A stretch of 12,469 nucleotides of DNA, taken from NCBI GenBank assembly GCA_030673005.1, contig DAOVFI010000043.1:1-12469 (forward strand), in the 5' to 3' direction. The notes below the pieces were generated by a model. That model was not told the DNA's origin and ran no database searches. It worked only from the letters and a program-made list of their open reading frames with translations. This document shows, piece after piece, positions 1-6,478 of this stretch. The number at the start of each line of letters is the position of its first letter. Within the stretch, counting starts at the first letter, position 1. Made by a program: the position numbers and the translations under genes. The stretch comes from Planctomycetales bacterium (GTDB lineage: Bacteria; Planctomycetota; Phycisphaerae; SM23-33).

Positions 1-112
1 CCCGGCCACGGGGCGAAATATCCAATACCGCATCAGCATCCTTCATAACAGGGGATGATTCTAAACCATCCCGCCCGACTCTGCACCAGTACTCTGTAAT
101 AAGGCTATTTGA

Positions 113-132
113 TGGGTGGCACGGTCAAGCGA
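113..132 (+). repeat. truncated copy (A) of the GGGTGGCACGGTCAAG palindromic element
   Basis: The 20 bases here are identical to the left end of the copy at 3931-4046, and the first 17 also match the copy at 10071-10197. The matching right arm (CTTGACCGTGCCACCC) is absent before the gene start at 207, so this is one arm only. It lies in the leader of the restriction-modification cassette. The rest of 1-206 holds no gene I can support. Confidence 0.75.
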
Positions 133-206
133 TATTGAGGCCAAACGCACTCGGCGAAAAACAATTCGCTGGAAGGATGGGTACATTTCGTCAATAATCG
201 CAGCCT

Positions 207-2213
207 ATGGACTTTACTACCTATCTGAAGGCAGTCCGAAAGAATCTCGCCGACGGCAATGCGACCGAACACACCCACCGTCCGGCCCTTAAAGCACTGC
301 TGGAATCCGCGCCCGGGTCGATCACCGCCACCAATGAACCAAGGCAAATCGACTGCGGCGCGCCGGATTTCGTTATCAAGCACCGACAACGGATACTCGG
401 CTACATCGAGTGCAAGGACATAGGCATCAGCCTTGGACAAATCGAGAAAACCGAGCAGCTCAAGCGCTACTTCCGCGGTCTTAGCAATCTGATTCTGACC
501 GATTATATCGAGTTTCGCTGGTACGTCGATGGGGACATTCGGGACGAAGCCTGCCTGGCCAAAGTGGACAGAAACGGAAAAGTAAAGACATCCGCGAACG
601 GACCAGCCGAAGTAAGGCAACTGCTCGCCGATTTTCTCGCTCACGAACCTGTCGGAATCAGTCGCCCAAAAGATCTGGCCATCCGCATGTCCCGACTGAC
701 GCACATGATCCGGGACATCATCATCGAGACTTTTGCAAATAACAAGGCATCAGACCTTCTCAAGGACCTGCGGGAAGCACTTGCGAAAGTGCTCATTCCC
801 GACATCGCACAGGAGGAAAAAACCGCCGAATTTACCGACATGTTCGCACAAACCCTTGCCTACGGTCTGTTTGCCGCCCGTTGCAACCACCCGGCCGGCA
901 AACCGTTCGTCCGCCTTGGAGCGGCCGGAGAGATTCCAAAAACTAATCCGTTCCTTCGCCACCTTTTCGAGACGATAACCGGAACCGACCTGGACGATGA
1001 ACCATACGCCCCAATCGTCGATGACCTGGTGCAACTACTGGACGACTCCGATATCCACGCCGTCCTGCTCGATTTCGGAAAACGCACGCGCAGACAGGAC
1101 CCGATCGTCCACTTTTACGAAACCTTCCTGGCCGAATACGACCCCGCCCTTCGTGAAGCGCGAGGCGTGTATTACACGCCAGAACCGGTGGTCGGATACA
1201 TCGTCCGCAGCGTGGACAGGCTGCTGAAAGACCGCTTCGGCTGCCCAGGCGGATTGGCCGACGAAGCGACCGTAACCTATGAGCGGCAAGGCGAGACCGA
1301 CAGTAACGGAAAGCGAACCACTGTTACCGAAACCGCCCCGCGCGTCTTGATACTCGACCCCGCTTGCGGAACGGGAACGTTCCTCTATACCGTCGTGGAC
1401 CACATCCGCGAGCAGTTCATGTCCGCCGGAAACGCGGGCCTGTGGAACGGGTACGTCCGAAAGCACCTCCTTCCGAGACTTTTCGGCTTTGAACTGCTCA
1501 TGGCCCCCTACGCGGTGGCACATTTCAAACTCGCCATGCAACTGGCAGGACACGACCTTTCGGGCTACGGCGGGCTACGCCCTGACGAGTCCGACGCCCA
1601 ACGCAAGAATTGGGCCTATGATTTCGGCGGCAACGAGCGCCTCGGCATTTATCTGACTAACACGCTGGAGGAGGCGGAAAAGAAGATCGCAACCCTCTAC
1701 GGCCCGTTGCGTGCCCTCTCCGACGAGGCCGAAGCCGCCGCTGAAATAAAACGCGATATGCCCATCATGGTTATTATGGGGAACCCGCCATATTCAGGAC
1801 ACTCCGCCAACAAGGGGCAATGGATCAAGCAATTGCTCAAGGGAACCGACACGCTGACCGGCAGATCAACAGAGAATTATTTCTACTGCGACGAAAAGCC
1901 TCTGGGCGAGCGAAACCCCAAGTGGCTCAATGACGACTACGTGAAGTTCATCCGGTGGGCGCAATGGCGTATCGAGCGGACGGGGGCGGGCATCCTGGCG
2001 ATGATTACCAATCACGCATATATGGACAATCCGACATTCCGCGGAATGAGACAAAGCCTGATGAACACCTTCGACGAAATCCATATAATGGACCTGCACG
2101 GAAGCACAAAGAAAAAAGAACTCTGCCCCGACGGCTCGAAAGACGATAATGTATTCGACATCCAACAGGGCGTCGCCATTATGTTGATGGTGAAACTGCC
2201 GAAGGAGAAATAA
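207..2213 (+). CDS. Restriction-modification enzyme, N-terminal half: PD-(D/E)XK nuclease + N6-adenine DNA methyltransferase (type IIG/ISP-like)
   Basis: This is the nuclease and methyltransferase portion of a single-chain restriction-modification enzyme, which cuts unmodified DNA and methylates adenine in its own site using S-adenosylmethionine. A nuclease core is visible near the N-terminus: PD at residues 53-54 and ECK at 68-70, a PD-x13-ExK pattern. A helical coupler-like region follows. The methyltransferase region has the GVYYTPEPVVGYIV segment (320-333), motif I DPACGTG (384-390) and motif IV NPPY (526-529). The SF2 helicase found between nuclease and methyltransferase in classical type ISP enzymes is absent. 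The protein ends at residue 668 just after NVFDIQQGVAI (648-658), the point where related enzymes normally continue into KVFHA-LWG; that continuation is found in the gene at 2868. ATG 207 is the first start after an in-frame stop at 195-197 and fits the family N-terminus, though no good ribosome binding site precedes it. The next gene starts 3 bases after the stop. Confidence 0.85.
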   Translation: MDFTTYLKAVRKNLADGNATEHTHRPALKALLESAPGSITATNEPRQIDCGAPDFVIKHRQRILGYIECKDIGISLGQIEKTEQLKRYFRGLSNLILTDYIEFRWYVDGDIRDEACLAKVDRNGKVKTSANGPAEVRQLLADFLAHEPVGISRPKDLAIRMSRLTHMIRDIIIETFANNKASDLLKDLREALAKVLIPDIAQEEKTAEFTDMFAQTLAYGLFAARCNHPAGKPFVRLGAAGEIPKTNPFLRHLFETITGTDLDDEPYAPIVDDLVQLLDDSDIHAVLLDFGKRTRRQDPIVHFYETFLAEYDPALREARGVYYTPEPVVGYIVRSVDRLLKDRFGCPGGLADEATVTYERQGETDSNGKRTTVTETAPRVLILDPACGTGTFLYTVVDHIREQFMSAGNAGLWNGYVRKHLLPRLFGFELLMAPYAVAHFKLAMQLAGHDLSGYGGLRPDESDAQRKNWAYDFGGNERLGIYLTNTLEEAEKKIATLYGPLRALSDEAEAAAEIKRDMPIMVIMGNPPYSGHSANKGQWIKQLLKGTDTLTGRSTENYFYCDEKPLGERNPKWLNDDYVKFIRWAQWRIERTGAGILAMITNHAYMDNPTFRGMRQSLMNTFDEIHIMDLHGSTKKKELCPDGSKDDNVFDIQQGVAIMLMVKLPKEK

Positions 2214-2216
2214 ATC

Positions 2217-2519
2217 ATGACGGTCTGCATAGAAATTGACAAAGAAAAGATCGCCGCCTTCTGCCGAAAGTGGAAGATTACCGAGTTTTCCCTGTTCGGT
2301 TCGGTCCTGCGGGACGATTTTCGTCCCGACAGCGACATCGACGTGCTGGTAACCTTCGCCGAGGATGCGCCTTGGAGCCTGTTCGACCTGGTAAAGATGG
2401 AGGACGAATTGAAGGAAATGTTTGGCCGCGATGTGGATTTTGTGGAAAAGAAGGCCCTGCACAATCCCTTTCGCCGCTATCACATCCTCAGGAACCGGGA
2501 GGTGATCTATGCGGCCTGA
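2217..2519 (+). CDS. mntA: MNT-domain nucleotidyltransferase antitoxin (MntA family)
   Basis: A 100-residue minimal nucleotidyltransferase, the antitoxin of an MntA-HepT pair. In the characterised Shewanella pair, MntA silences the toxin by adding AMP groups to a tyrosine of HepT. The catalytic signature is intact: G28-S29, ten residues, then D40-x-D42 (DSDID), and a third acidic position at D74 in RDVDFV. Length is normal for the family. It starts 3 bases after the stop of the upstream methyltransferase gene, with AGGAG at 2203-2207 nine bases before the ATG, and it overlaps the toxin gene by 11 bases. It sits between the two halves of a restriction-modification gene, which is unusual. Target specificity is not readable from sequence, but the intact active site and the HepT partner make the call secure. 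Confidence 0.9.
   Translation: MTVCIEIDKEKIAAFCRKWKITEFSLFGSVLRDDFRPDSDIDVLVTFAEDAPWSLFDLVKMEDELKEMFGRDVDFVEKKALHNPFRRYHILRNREVIYAA
2497..2506 (+). promoter_or_regulatory. Strong Shine-Dalgarno of the HEPN toxin gene, inside the antitoxin gene
   Basis: GGGAGGTGAT is a near-complete match to the anti-Shine-Dalgarno end of 16S rRNA and lies 2 bases before ATG 2509. The site lies in the last codons of the antitoxin gene, so toxin translation is coupled to antitoxin translation. The very short spacer to the ATG is noteworthy; the GGAGG core itself has a usable distance of about 6 bases. Confidence 0.7.
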
Positions 2520-2871
2520 AGAGCGCGACCCTGCCTCGCTGTGGGACATGTTGGAATACGCCAGGGACATTCAGGAATTCATGCAGGGCAAGACGCGAGA
2601 GGCTTATTTGCAGGACAGGAAATTACAGGCGGCGGTGGAACGCTGCGTCGAAGTTATCGGTGAGGCGGCCAATCGTATTTCTGATGATTTCAGGAAAGCC
2701 CATCCGGAGATCCCCTGGCGGCCCATCATCGCCCAGCGACACATCCTCGCGCATGAGTATGATGAAATCAGGCCCGAACGGCTTTACAGCGTCGCAACCG
2801 TTCACATCCCGGAGTTGATTGAAAAACTCCAACCCCTCATCCCGCCCCTACCCCCGGAGGATGAAGAATGA
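2509..2871 (+). CDS. hepT: HEPN-domain RNase toxin (HepT family, DUF86)
   Basis: A 120-residue all-alpha HEPN protein, the toxin partner of the nucleotidyltransferase at 2217. The HEPN RNase motif is complete: R77-x4-H82-x-Y84 within QRHILAHEYDEI. Tyr84 is the position that MntA-type antitoxins AMPylate in the characterised pair. The helix containing ERCVEVIGEAANRIS (44-58) is typical of this family. The C-terminus is proline- and acid-rich (PPLPPEDEE). The gene overlaps the antitoxin by 11 bases and the downstream restriction-modification fragment by the 4 bases ATGA (2868-2871), so four genes are packed as one coupled unit. All catalytic residues are present, so the toxin is expected to be active. 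Confidence 0.9.
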   Translation: MRPEERDPASLWDMLEYARDIQEFMQGKTREAYLQDRKLQAAVERCVEVIGEAANRISDDFRKAHPEIPWRPIIAQRHILAHEYDEIRPERLYSVATVHIPELIEKLQPLIPPLPPEDEE

Positions 2872-4289
2872 CAGCAAAGGTCTTCCACGCGGAACTATGG
2901 GGAAAGCGCCGGGCAAAATACGACGCCCTCAACGCCGCCGATATAGAAAATACGACGTGGGAAGAAATCGAACCGCAAAGCCCGTTCTACCTGTTCATAC
3001 CACAGGATACCGAACACCTGGAGGAATACGAAGCAGGGTGGACAATACGCGACGTACTTCCATTGAATGGAACAGGCGTGATTACAAAACGTGATTTCCT
3101 CTCGATTCATATGACGCCGGAAAAGGTCTGGGATACAGTTTCAACCTTTGCGAAGCTATCTGAAGGAGATGCCAGGGCACATTTCGGCCTGCCAAAGGAC
3201 GTGAGAGATTGGCAGTATCCCTGGGCCAAAGAAGACGTGCTGTCCAGTGGTCCGTCCAGAGATTGCATAAAGCCCATCCTGTATCGTCCGTTTGATCTTC
3301 GCTCCATTTATTATACGGGCAGAACCAGGGGCTTTATCGGTTGGCCCGTCGTTAAGATCATGCGCCACATGCTGGCGGGTGAAAACTTTGGTCTGATTGC
3401 AACACGACAAACTCGCGACGAGTGGCAAGTCCTAGCGACGTCAAATATCTGTGGCCATAAATCCTGTGCTGCTTATGACATCAACACTCTCTTTCCCATA
3501 TATCTTTACCCCGATCCTTCCCATCCCGCCGGGCGGATGGATGAGTATTGGCCTGCGGGCAAGGGCGGTCGTCGGCCTAATCTGAATCCGGATTTCGTCA
3601 AAGAGATGGAGGGGAAACTCGGTTTGACGTTTGTTTCGGATGGTTGTGGTGATTTGAAGAAAACTTTCGGGCCGGAGGATGTTTTTCATTATATGTACGC
3701 CGTCTTTCACAGCCCGACCTATCGCAGCCGGTATGCCGAGTTCCTCAAGATAGATTTTCCCCGCCTGCCGCTGACTTCGGATGTGGAACTCTTTGTCAAA
3801 CTCTGTGGCCTCGGGGCCGAACTGGTCGCCCTGCACCTGTTGGAATCGCCGGCCTTGGCCAATCCGCCCGTGCGTTATCCCGTCAAGGGCGACGATACGG
3901 TAGCCAGGGGATATCCGAAATATGTCCCTGTGGGTGGCACGGTCAAGCGAAGCTTGGCCGTGGAGCCTTCAGATGCACACACCACGGCCAATCTTCCCTG
4001 CCTGCCGGCAGGCCAGGCGCTGCGCTCCAGATTGACCGTGCCACCCGACCCGTCAGGCGGGCGAGTGCAGATTAACGCCAGGCAGTATTTCGAGCCGGTT
4101 TCCGAAGAAGTCTGGGGATTTCACGTCGGCGGTTATCAGGTCTGCCGGAAGTGGCTGAAGGATCGCCGAGGGCGGAAACTCTCCTATGATGACATCACTC
4201 ACTATCGTAAGGTCGTCGTGGCCCTGGAGGAAACCATCCGCCTGATGGCTGCAATTGATTCGGCCGTTCCCGCCTGGCCAATTGATTAA
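2868..4289 (+). CDS. Restriction-modification enzyme, C-terminal half: type ISP-like target-recognition region
   Basis: This is the specificity (DNA target-recognition) half of the enzyme begun at 207. Residues 4-18 (KVFHAELWGKRRAKY) continue directly from where the upstream half stops. Family hallmarks include ILYRPFDLRSIYYT (137-150), LIATRQ (176-181), FPIYLYPD (209-216), GRRPNLNP (234-241), EDVFHYMYAVFHSPTYRSRY (270-289), and the C-terminal GYQVCRKWLKDR / LSYDDITHY / VVALEETIRLM blocks (422-460). It has its own start: ATG 2868 overlaps the toxin stop as ATGA and follows GGAGG at 2856-2860, so it is translated separately. Residues about 355-394 are encoded by a palindromic repeat (3931-4046) that reads through in frame and are foreign to the family. 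The two halves total 1141 residues, about 1100 without the insert, which is close to what I would expect for a helicase-less single-chain enzyme. It probably must associate with the first half to work. Confidence 0.85.
   Translation: MTAKVFHAELWGKRRAKYDALNAADIENTTWEEIEPQSPFYLFIPQDTEHLEEYEAGWTIRDVLPLNGTGVITKRDFLSIHMTPEKVWDTVSTFAKLSEGDARAHFGLPKDVRDWQYPWAKEDVLSSGPSRDCIKPILYRPFDLRSIYYTGRTRGFIGWPVVKIMRHMLAGENFGLIATRQTRDEWQVLATSNICGHKSCAAYDINTLFPIYLYPDPSHPAGRMDEYWPAGKGGRRPNLNPDFVKEMEGKLGLTFVSDGCGDLKKTFGPEDVFHYMYAVFHSPTYRSRYAEFLKIDFPRLPLTSDVELFVKLCGLGAELVALHLLESPALANPPVRYPVKGDDTVARGYPKYVPVGGTVKRSLAVEPSDAHTTANLPCLPAGQALRSRLTVPPDPSGGRVQINARQYFEPVSEEVWGFHVGGYQVCRKWLKDRRGRKLSYDDITHYRKVVVALEETIRLMAAIDSAVPAWPID
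3931..4046 (+). repeat. Palindromic element, full copy (B), inserted in frame inside a coding sequence
   Basis: Outer inverted repeats GGGTGGCACGGTCAA (3932-3946) and TTGACCGTGCCACCC (4032-4046) match perfectly over 15 bp. A nested perfect 10-bp pair follows, TTGGCCGTGG (3954-3963) with CCACGGCCAA (3982-3991), and a 14-bp palindrome GCCTGCCGGCAGGC lies at 4000-4013. The same three-part architecture occurs at 10071-10197. It has no coding capacity of its own and encodes about 40 residues of the host protein. Confidence 0.9.
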
Positions 4290-4310
4290 CCCACCCCAAA
4301 CGGGAGTCTG

Positions 4311-4339
4311 TAGAAATTGGCAGGATTATGCGATATAAT
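4311..4339 (+). promoter_or_regulatory. Putative sigma-70-type promoter of the small coiled-coil ORF
   Basis: A perfect -10 hexamer TATAAT is at 4334-4339, with a weak -35 TAGAAA at 4311-4316 and a 17-base spacer. It sits in the AT-rich gap after the restriction-modification cassette, about 52 bases before ATG 4392. The -10 is strong and the -35 matches only 4 of 6 positions. Confidence 0.45.
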
Positions 4340-4391
4340 AATATTTTAGTAGAAAGTGAATTCTCCGTTAGTACAGATTGGAGTAGCGAGA

Positions 4392-4583
4392 ATGTCGAAA
4401 GAGTTTAATCCTGAGGCCGATGTCAAGGGGCAGATAGAGCGGCTGCTGCTGGAAATCAAGGACCTTACTCAACGTCGCCAGGAAACCGACGACACTCAGG
4501 CGACGGAAATCCTGACAGACCAGATAAAAGACCTTGAAGACCAGGTAGCGTTCCTACAACGCCAGTTGCCCGAAGGCGGGTAA
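4392..4583 (+). CDS. Small hypothetical coiled-coil protein
   Basis: A 63-residue ORF whose product I do not recognise. The sequence is charged and heptad-like from about residue 12 to 56 (QIERLLLEIKDL, then ILTDQIKDLEDQVAFLQRQL), suggesting an amphipathic coiled coil that probably oligomerises. It has no signal peptide or membrane segment. ATG 4392 is preferred because GGAG (4380-4383) lies 8 bases upstream; an in-frame GTG at 4356 would add 12 residues but has no clear ribosome binding site. It has its own candidate promoter and is followed by convergent glnA, so it need not belong to the defence cassette. A role as an accessory of that cassette would be speculation. Confidence 0.55.
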   Translation: MSKEFNPEADVKGQIERLLLEIKDLTQRRQETDDTQATEILTDQIKDLEDQVAFLQRQLPEGG

Positions 4584-4593
4584 GGCACGTGGC

Positions 4594-4649
4594 ATGGCCG
4601 TCTCGGCCATGAGCGGGTAGGCCGGAACGGAGCGCAGCGCAGTTCCGGC
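4594..4649. repeat. Two adjacent perfect hairpins downstream of the small ORF
   Basis: ATGGCCG (4594-4600) and CGGCCAT (4604-4610) form a 7-bp stem with a 3-base loop. GCCGGAAC (4621-4628) and GTTCCGGC (4642-4649) form an 8-bp stem. No T-run follows either, so neither is a classical intrinsic terminator, but they lie at a convergent gene junction. Confidence 0.55.
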
Positions 4650-4656
4650 GTTTCGT

Positions 4657-4737
4657 CCACGATCCACGGGCGGGACGCCCCGTGCCACGATCCACGGGCG
4701 GGACCTACCTGTCGGTAGGCAGGCGCCCGTGCCACGA
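4657..4737. repeat. Compound direct/inverted repeat of the GGGCGGGAC-CGTGCCACG family
   Basis: A 20-bp direct repeat CCACGATCCACGGGCGGGAC occurs at 4657-4676 and 4685-4704. CGTGCCACG occurs at 4681-4689 and 4728-4736. CACGGGCG (4693-4700) pairs with CGCCCGTG (4724-4731) around an inner hairpin CCTACC-TGTC-GGTAGG (4704-4719). Related sequence appears at 12156-12204. The element begins 5 bases beyond the glnA stop and may end its transcript. Confidence 0.75.
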
Positions 4738-4741
4738 TTCT

Positions 4742-6193
4742 TTACAGGTCGAAGTACATGCAGAACTCGAATGGGTGCGGCCTCTGGCGGAGGGCGTCCA
4801 CCTCGTTTTCGCGCTTGTACTTAATCCAGTAATAAATCACGTCGTCGGTGAACACATCCCCTTCCAGCAGGTATCCGTGGTCCGCCTCCAGCGCCTCCAG
4901 TGCGGCGTTCAGATCTACCGGCGCCGAAGCGATTGCGGCGTACTCCTCGGCGCTGAGGTGATAGATGTTCTTGTCGATCGGCTCGCCCGGATCAATCTCA
5001 TTCCTGATCCCGTCAATGGCCGCCATCGTCAACGCCGAAAACGCCAGGTACGGATTGCAACTGCTGTCCGGGCAGCGGAACTCCAGGCGCTTGGTCTTGG
5101 GATTGTCGCTGTAGGTCGGTATGCGAATCGCCGCCGAGCGATTCTGACTGGAATAGACCATGTTCACCGGCGCCTCGTAACCCGGCACGAGTCGCTTGTA
5201 ACAGTTGGTCGTCGGGTTTGTGAACGCCAGCAGGCTGGATGCGTGCTTGAGTATGCCGCCGATGGCGTACAGGCCCATTTTCGAGAAGCCGGCGTATCCG
5301 TCGCCGGCGAAGAGCGGCTCGTCGCCTTTCCACAGCGAAAAGTGCGTGTGCATGCCGGAGCCGTTGTCCTGGAAAAGCGGCTTGGGCATGAAGGTAACAG
5401 TCTTTCCGTATCGTGCGGCGACGTTCTTGGTGATGTACTTGTAGAGCATCACCTTGTCGGACATGCGGATCAGCGTGTCGTACAGCATATCGATCTCGGC
5501 CTGTCCGCCGGTGGCGACTTCGTGGTGGTGCGCCTCAGTCGCTATGCCGCACTGATGAAGGACGGCCATCATCTCCGAGCGGAGATTCTGACCCTGGTCT
5601 GCCGGCGGCAGCGGGAAATAGCCTTCTTTGAGGCGAATTTTGTGTCCGAGGTTGTCGATGTCGTCGCTGCCGCGGTTCCAGACGCCTTCGCTGCTGTCCA
5701 CGTAATAATGAGCACTGTTTATTGTCTGGTCGTATCGGGCGTGGTCGAAGATAAAGAACTCCAGTTCCGGGCCGAAGCAGGCCGTATCGGCGATCCCGCT
5801 CTTTTTCAGGTATGCCTCGCACTTCCGTCCAATGGATCGCGGGTCCCGGCTGTATTCCTTGAAATTAAGCGGACTCTTGACGTCGCAGATTAACATCAGC
5901 GTCGGACGGTCCATGAACGGATCGACTACGGCTGTATCCGCCACCGGTACGATCAGCATGTCCGATTCGTTAATCGCCTGCCAGCCGCGGATGCTCGAAC
6001 CGTCGAAGCCGAAGCCGTGCGTGAAACTGTCCTCGGTTACCTCGCCGACAGGGACAGTCAGGTGCTGCCACAGGCCTGGAAAATCCATGAATCGCAGATC
6101 GACGAACTCGATCTTACCGGTCCGGTCCGTCCCGGGGACGGGAACCTTCTTGCTGCGGATAAATTCAACTACTTCGGCGGGTTTTTTAAACAT
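4742..6193 (-). CDS. glnA: Glutamine synthetase, type I
   Basis: Cytoplasmic enzyme that makes glutamine from glutamate, ammonium and ATP, normally a dodecamer. The 483-residue length fits GSI. Signatures in order: FGFDGSSIRGW (61-71), metal-binding GPELEFF (141-147, E143 and E145), HHEVATGGQAEID (223-235), NGSGMHTHFS (277-286), NPTTNCYKRLVPGYEAP (326-342), RSAAIRIP (352-359) and EFRCPDSSCNPYLAF (371-385). Tyr411 in KNIYHLSAEE is at the position of the adenylylated tyrosine of enteric GSI, although the surrounding residues differ, so covalent regulation is possible but unproven. ATG 6193 follows AAGGA (complement of 6201-6205). A promoter candidate lies at 6298-6326. The gene is monocistronic here, convergent with the small ORF and divergent from the peptidase array. 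The long open frame on the opposite strand across it is a shadow. Confidence 0.97.
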   Translation of the reverse strand: MFKKPAEVVEFIRSKKVPVPGTDRTGKIEFVDLRFMDFPGLWQHLTVPVGEVTEDSFTHGFGFDGSSIRGWQAINESDMLIVPVADTAVVDPFMDRPTLMLICDVKSPLNFKEYSRDPRSIGRKCEAYLKKSGIADTACFGPELEFFIFDHARYDQTINSAHYYVDSSEGVWNRGSDDIDNLGHKIRLKEGYFPLPPADQGQNLRSEMMAVLHQCGIATEAHHHEVATGGQAEIDMLYDTLIRMSDKVMLYKYITKNVAARYGKTVTFMPKPLFQDNGSGMHTHFSLWKGDEPLFAGDGYAGFSKMGLYAIGGILKHASSLLAFTNPTTNCYKRLVPGYEAPVNMVYSSQNRSAAIRIPTYSDNPKTKRLEFRCPDSSCNPYLAFSALTMAAIDGIRNEIDPGEPIDKNIYHLSAEEYAAIASAPVDLNAALEALEADHGYLLEGDVFTDDVIYYWIKYKRENEVDALRQRPHPFEFCMYFDL

Positions 6194-6297
6194 AATGGAA
6201 TCCTTCCAGTAAATCGGATGGGATTGTTCCGAATCGGCTTCGGCTCCATCCCAGCCTGCGACTACGGTTACGATGCCAAATCAACGACGTCGGCAGG

Positions 6298-6326
6298 AGT
6301 CTAGCGGAAATCGCCGGACCGGTCAA
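6298..6326 (-). promoter_or_regulatory. Putative sigma-70-type promoter of glnA
   Basis: On the minus strand TTGACC (complement of 6321-6326) is followed after exactly 17 bases by TAGACT (complement of 6298-6303). This matches the -35 at 5 of 6 and the -10 at 4 of 6 positions. Transcription would start near 6290, giving a leader of about 97 bases. The leader includes a small CCGAA/TTCGG stem but no riboswitch I recognise. Confidence 0.5.
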
Positions 6327-6379
6327 GTCGATTGCAGATTGCGGATTGCGGATTTTTAATGTCACTTCCCCACGGTCTT

Positions 6380-6397
6380 CCGGTCTCACGGTATTCC
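6380..6397 (+). repeat. 18-bp repeat in the leader of the first M42 peptidase gene
   Basis: CCGGTCTCACGGTATTCC is identical to 7711-7728, upstream of the second M42 gene. It lies 81 bases before ATG 6479. It could be a shared regulatory site or a remnant of a dispersed repeat; just upstream is a short tandem GATTGCG(GATT) repeat (about 6331-6355). Confidence 0.6.
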
Positions 6398-6408
6398 TGT
6401 AATCGTTC

Positions 6409-6437
6409 TCGACAAATCGGCATCGGTTGCGCATAGT
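6409..6437 (+). promoter_or_regulatory. Possible promoter of the first M42 peptidase gene
   Basis: TCGACA (6409-6414) and CATAGT (6432-6437) are separated by 17 bases, matching sigma-70 consensus at 5 of 6 and 4 of 6 positions. The start would fall about 35 bases before ATG 6479. The match is weak. Confidence 0.3.
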
Positions 6438-6478
6438 AGTGTTTCTGTTTTAAGGGATTGCAATGAGGAGATTCAGAT

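Noticed and set aside
109..135. Possible promoter TTGATG / GATATT before the restriction cassette
   Set aside because: Only 4 of 6 matches in each hexamer, a 16-base spacer, and it lies in repeat-derived sequence; not distinguishable from chance.
3..197. Open frame on the plus strand running in from the window edge and ending just before the restriction gene
   Set aside because: It has no start inside the window, its translation matches no family I recognise, and it reads through repeat copy A. It may be the tail of a gene, but nothing supports it beyond being open.
4317..4332. Possible sigma-54 promoter TTGGCA...TGC
   Set aside because: The GG-to-GC spacing is 11 bases and not the required 12, and the -12 element lacks its TT. 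The overlapping TATAAT-based promoter fits better.
4657..4737. Short direct repeats considered as a CRISPR array
   Set aside because: There are only two 20-bp units 8 bases apart inside a palindromic element, with no regular spacers and no cas genes.
4682..5893. Long plus-strand open frame opposite glnA (about 400 codons)
   Set aside because: It is the antisense shadow of a certain glutamine synthetase gene. Its translation is Val/Arg/His-rich with no domain, and it starts within a repeat.
6194..6290. glnA leader considered as a glutamine-responsive riboswitch
   Set aside because: No conserved glutamine-riboswitch core could be recognised; only a small CCGAA/TTCGG stem is visible.
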